Assembly (NCBI GenBank): GCA_903862375.1
Contig: CAIOXR010000104.1
Span: 1 to 17,356, forward strand
Direction: 5' to 3'
Origin: an uncultured bacterium
GTDB lineage: Bacteria; Patescibacteriota; Minisyncoccia; Phycocordibacterales; UBA9973
DNA: 17,356 bases
In this document: positions 15,137 through 17,356 of the stretch, one piece after another
Layout: each line of letters opens with the position of its first letter
Position numbering within the stretch: position 1 is the first letter of the stretch
Position numbers and translations under genes: made by a program
The notes under the pieces: model-generated
Told to the model about the DNA's origin: nothing
The model's input: the letters and a program-made list of their open reading frames with translations, nothing else
The model's database searches: none

Positions 15137-16288
15137 ATGGAACCACTTGCTTCAAAAATTCGCCCTAAAAATCTGACAGAATTCATCGGTCAGGAGCATC
15201 TTGTGGGTGCTGGTAAGCCTATTTCTACTGCTATAGAGAAGAAGCACTTATTCTCTTTTATACTTTGGGGACCACCAGGAGTAGGAAAGACGACACTTGC
15301 TCGTATATATGCTAGAGCTTTAAATATTGACTATCATGAACTTTCAGCTGTTTCTGCTGGGAAGGATGATATACGTCAAATTCTTGATTCTAAAGTTAGT
15401 GGCACACTCTTGGGTCCTAAGATATTGTTTTTAGATGAGATTCATCGCTTTAATAAGGCCCAGCAAGATTTTCTACTTCCATATGTTGAAAGTGGTAAGC
15501 TTGTGCTTATAGGAGCGACCACTGAGAATCCAAGCTTTGAAGTTATACCAGCGCTTTTGTCTCGTTGTCGTGTATTCACTCTTACTGAATTAAGTGATAA
15601 TGATATGAGAAGAATAATTAAAAGTACAGGAAGCAAAATGAAAAAAGATGCAGTCGATTGGCTTATCTCTATGACTAAAGGTGATGCTCGGCAAGCACTA
15701 GCGATGATAGAGAATACTTTGTCTTTATATGGTGAGATTACAGTTGAAAACTTTGTAAATACGCTTCAGTCGAAATTCTTACGTTATGATAAAAAAGGGG
15801 AGGAGCACTATAATACGATCAGTGCATTTATTAAAAGTATGCGCGCATCTCAACCTGATGCTGCTCTTTACTATATGAACAGAATGCTTGAGGCTGGAGA
15901 GGATCCTAAATTCATAGCAAGAAGAATGGTCATATTTGCTAGTGAAGATATAGGCTTAGCATTGCCAACTGCACTAGTTGTAGCGAATGCAGTATTTAGA
16001 GCAGTAGAAACTATAGGTATGCCTGAGTGTGGGGAAAACCTAGCTCATGGGGTAGTTTATTTGTCAGAAGCACCAAAGGATCGTAGGGCGTATGATGCAT
16101 ACCTTAAATCAAAAGAGGACGTATTAAAGTACGGGAACTTACCTATACCTCTAGTGATAAGGAACCCAACGACTAGATTAAACAAAGAGTTAGGCTATGG
16201 ATCTAATTATGTAAAGTATACAAACAAGGATTTACTTCCAGAAAAACTTAAAAATAGAAAATACCTAGAAAATAAGAAGAAAATATAG
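15137..16288 (+). CDS. rarA: RarA/MgsA replication-associated AAA+ ATPase
   Basis: A 383-residue homologue of clamp-loader-like RarA (MgsA, eukaryotic Wrnip1), which acts at stalled replication forks. The sequence shows Walker A GPPGVGKT at 45-52, Walker B LFLDEIH at 97-103, sensor 1 GATTEN at 126-131, and the arginine finger in LLSRCRVF (Arg143). After a helical tetramerisation domain ([17 protein letters not shown] near 275), it ends with the family's [19 protein letters not shown] segment. Length is slightly below the usual 410-450. It has its own promoter and sits between the ATP synthase terminator and a palindromic hairpin, so it appears to be a single-gene unit. Confidence 0.93.
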   Translation: MEPLASKIRPKNLTEFIGQEHLVGAGKPISTAIEKKHLFSFILWGPPGVGKTTLARIYARALNIDYHELSAVSAGKDDIRQILDSKVSGTLLGPKILFLDEIHRFNKAQQDFLLPYVESGKLVLIGATTENPSFEVIPALLSRCRVFTLTELSDNDMRRIIKSTGSKMKKDAVDWLISMTKGDARQALAMIENTLSLYGEITVENFVNTLQSKFLRYDKKGEEHYNTISAFIKSMRASQPDAALYYMNRMLEAGEDPKFIARRMVIFASEDIGLALPTALVVANAVFRAVETIGMPECGENLAHGVVYLSEAPKDRRAYDAYLKSKEDVLKYGNLPIPLVIRNPTTRLNKELGYGSNYVKYTNKDLLPEKLKNRKYLENKKKI

Positions 16289-16299
16289 TATTGAAATAT

Positions 16300-16351
16300 A
16301 AGGATATTATAAAGGACATAATATAAATATGTCTTTTATAATATTGTCCTT
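16300..16351 (+). terminator. Palindromic hairpin after rarA
   Basis: 16305-16320 pairs with 16328-16343 over 16 bp with one wobble and a 7-nt AT loop; AAGGA (16300-16304) can pair with TCCTT (16347-16351) beyond a 3-nt bulge. It begins 11 nt after the rarA stop. The right arm contains CTTTT but no long T run follows, so it is a probable rather than certain terminator. The rest of 16352-16424 is AT-rich with nothing else recognised. Confidence 0.6.
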
Positions 16352-16424
16352 TATGATGTATTAATAATTAGTATTTTTTGAACTATACATTTAATAATTT
16401 AGTATATTATATTTTGTTTTAGTA

Positions 16425-16453
16425 TTGACATTCCTAACTCTTAGGAAGATAAT
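16425..16453 (+). promoter_or_regulatory. Near-consensus promoter upstream of the repeat protein
   Basis: A perfect TTGACA (16425-16430), exactly 17 bp of spacer and GATAAT (16448-16453, one mismatch from TATAAT). Transcription should start near 16460, giving a leader of about 80 nt before the ATG at 16542. It is the only promoter in the window with a full consensus -35. Confidence 0.75.
16431..16447. promoter_or_regulatory. Operator-like inverted repeat filling the promoter spacer
   Basis: TTCCTAA-CTC-TTAGGAA is a perfect inverted repeat with 7-bp arms and a 3-bp centre. It occupies every base between the -35 and -10 boxes. A dimeric regulator bound here would compete with or reshape RNA polymerase contact. 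No regulator gene is visible in the window. Confidence 0.6.
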
Positions 16454-16479
16454 TTGTACATATTTGATCTTGTTCTGAA

Positions 16480-16488
16480 TGCTATATT
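16480..16488 (+). promoter_or_regulatory. Possible second promoter of the repeat protein
   Basis: TGCTATATT resembles an extended -10 and would start transcription near 16495. It lacks a well-spaced -35. GGTGA at 16524-16528, 13 nt before the ATG at 16542, is the nearest thing to a Shine-Dalgarno for this gene, but the spacing is long. Confidence 0.35.
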
Positions 16489-16541
16489 ATCAATCGCTAA
16501 AATCTCTATCCGCCAATATCTTTGGTGAGACAAATAAATTT

Positions 16542-17356
16542 ATGTTTACAAATATTAATAAAAAAAGTTTTGGTTTGGTTAGTTTGTTTGCGTTTATGTT
16601 CACTCTGTTCGTAAGTAGTTTTTTCCTTAGTTTAAATAAAGTAGAAGCATTTAGTGTAAATACTACTTCCACAAATATATCTTATTCAATAAATAAAGTA
16701 TTAACACCTACAAAGTTTGGAAATACATATACATATACAAATACCATTATCATAGGTTGTTTACCACAGTCAGGTGATTTGTATGATATGAATACAGGAA
16801 AGCCTTGTATTAACGATAAAACTTCTACTATAGTTTTAGGTTGTACTCCAAGGTCTGGTGATGTATACGATATAAATACTGGCAAGAAATGTGTATATGA
16901 TGATAAGACAATAGTGATAGTAGGCTGTGCTCCTAGGTCAAATGATATATATAATATAAATACTGGCAGAATTTGTATTCCAAAACAAATAGTAAAACAG
17001 GTTGTAGATAAAAAAGTTACTACAGTAAAACTAGATACAAACAATATAATATCAAAAAATGATACAGCTATATCTACAACAATAAGTCAAAATCAAATCG
17101 ATGGTGAGGCAAATGTACTTGCTGATAATACACAAGATGATTCACTTTCTGGTAGAGAAATGATTAGTAAGAATTTATCTGCTAGTGTAGCTAAGATAGG
17201 TTCGACATTCAAGGGTCCACTATCAGTTTGGATAATCTTATTCGTTATAATAATACTTGCAGGTGGAATTTATGGTTTATATAGTTTTGGGTTTTTTGGT
17301 AAAAAAGATGACATTGAAAATTTAACTGATACCATTGTAGCTGATACTACTGTTAG
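16542..17356 (+). CDS. Exported, membrane-anchored Cys-pair repeat protein (partial)
   Basis: An open frame of 271 codons runs from the ATG at 16542 to the right edge. Residues 1-8 are basic and 9-31 hydrophobic, followed by KVEA and a likely cleavage after Ala36, so it is probably a signal peptide. Residues 72-147 hold three tandem 28-residue repeats of the form GCxPxSxDxYxxNTGxxC, with Cys pairs 73/89, 101/117 and 129/145. A Lys/Thr/Asn-rich linker leads to a second membrane helix at about 227-252, after which a GKKDD turn and an acidic tail continue out of the window. I infer a surface protein with disulfide-stabilised repeats displayed outside and a cytoplasmic C-terminus. Similar TG-x-x-C repeats are common in CPR surface proteins; no enzymatic domain is visible. 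Confidence 0.85.
   Translation, partial: MFTNINKKSFGLVSLFAFMFTLFVSSFFLSLNKVEAFSVNTTSTNISYSINKVLTPTKFGNTYTYTNTIIIGCLPQSGDLYDMNTGKPCINDKTSTIVLGCTPRSGDVYDINTGKKCVYDDKTIVIVGCAPRSNDIYNINTGRICIPKQIVKQVVDKKVTTVKLDTNNIISKNDTAISTTISQNQIDGEANVLADNTQDDSLSGREMISKNLSASVAKIGSTFKGPLSVWIILFVIIILAGGIYGLYSFGFFGKKDDIENLTDTIVADTTV
16755..16982 (+). repeat. Tandem 84-bp repeats encoding the Cys-pair units
   Basis: Three units start at 16755, 16839 and 16923, an exact 84-bp period. Each begins with GGTTGT or GGCTGT (Gly-Cys) and carries a conserved AATA(C/T)(A/T)GG(A/C) stretch encoding Asn-Thr-Gly. Protein identity between units is higher than DNA identity, indicating selection on the peptide. Confidence 0.85.

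Noticed and set aside
16755..16982. CRISPR or other short direct-repeat array
   Set aside because: The repeats are contiguous, in frame, diverged at DNA level and coding; no spacer-repeat alternation exists anywhere in the window, and no transposase or integrase gene is visible.
16682..17044. A 120-codon minus-strand ORF with internal repeats
   Set aside because: Its repeats are only the reverse reading of the 84-bp Cys-pair repeats; the plus-strand frame has the signal peptide and membrane helix.

Overview
The window is AT-rich, densely packed and bacterial. It carries a complete F-type ATP synthase operon, three translation genes (L25, L31, release factor 1), tRNA-Ile, a RarA-type ATPase, a two-gene sugar-metabolism locus and several cell-surface or unknown proteins. 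The style suggests a Patescibacteria/CPR genome, probably Parcubacteria-like: a short delta subunit, an RRM protein, a surface protein built of Cys-pair repeats, and almost no Shine-Dalgarno sequences. This placement is inference from gene content and was not tested by phylogeny. The genetic code looks standard: TGG encodes Trp, TAA and TAG are the usual stops, and TGA is used once, at the end of prfA.

Left part (1-3890). A minus-strand pair, a PfkB-family sugar kinase followed by an unknown protein that runs off the left edge, diverges from a class II aldolase. Only 38 bp separate the two start codons, and each has its own extended -10 box, so both mRNAs are predicted to be leaderless. Next come a zincin-like HExxH protein, a hairpin, and a probable 53-residue small protein.

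Middle (3890-7930). L25, a secreted coiled-coil lytic transglycosylase, L31, RF1 and an RRM RNA-binding protein lie in short units with their own promoters and terminators. Several starts sit 6-8 nt after a -10 box.

ATP synthase (7930-15100). A strong promoter (TTGCAA, 17 bp, TATAAT) drives tRNA-Ile(GAU) and, through a weak hairpin, atpZ-atpB-atpE-atpF-atpH-atpA-atpG-atpD-atpC. This encodes the whole membrane sector and catalytic head. The c subunit has the conserved Glu but no recognisable Na+ ligands, so H+ coupling is predicted. A terminator-like hairpin follows atpE, and a long structured element separates atpD from atpC.

Right part (15100-17356). rarA is followed by a palindromic hairpin and then by a near-consensus promoter whose whole 17-bp spacer is a perfect inverted repeat. 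It lies upstream of a membrane-anchored repeat protein cut by the right edge.

The most unusual signal is a pair of related long hairpins, at 6275-6397 (after L31) and 14480-14600 (between atpD and atpC). They share a GCCGAGCA core and a 7-bp inner stem that shows a compensatory base-pair change, but have different long outer stems. I do not recognise this RNA or repeat family.
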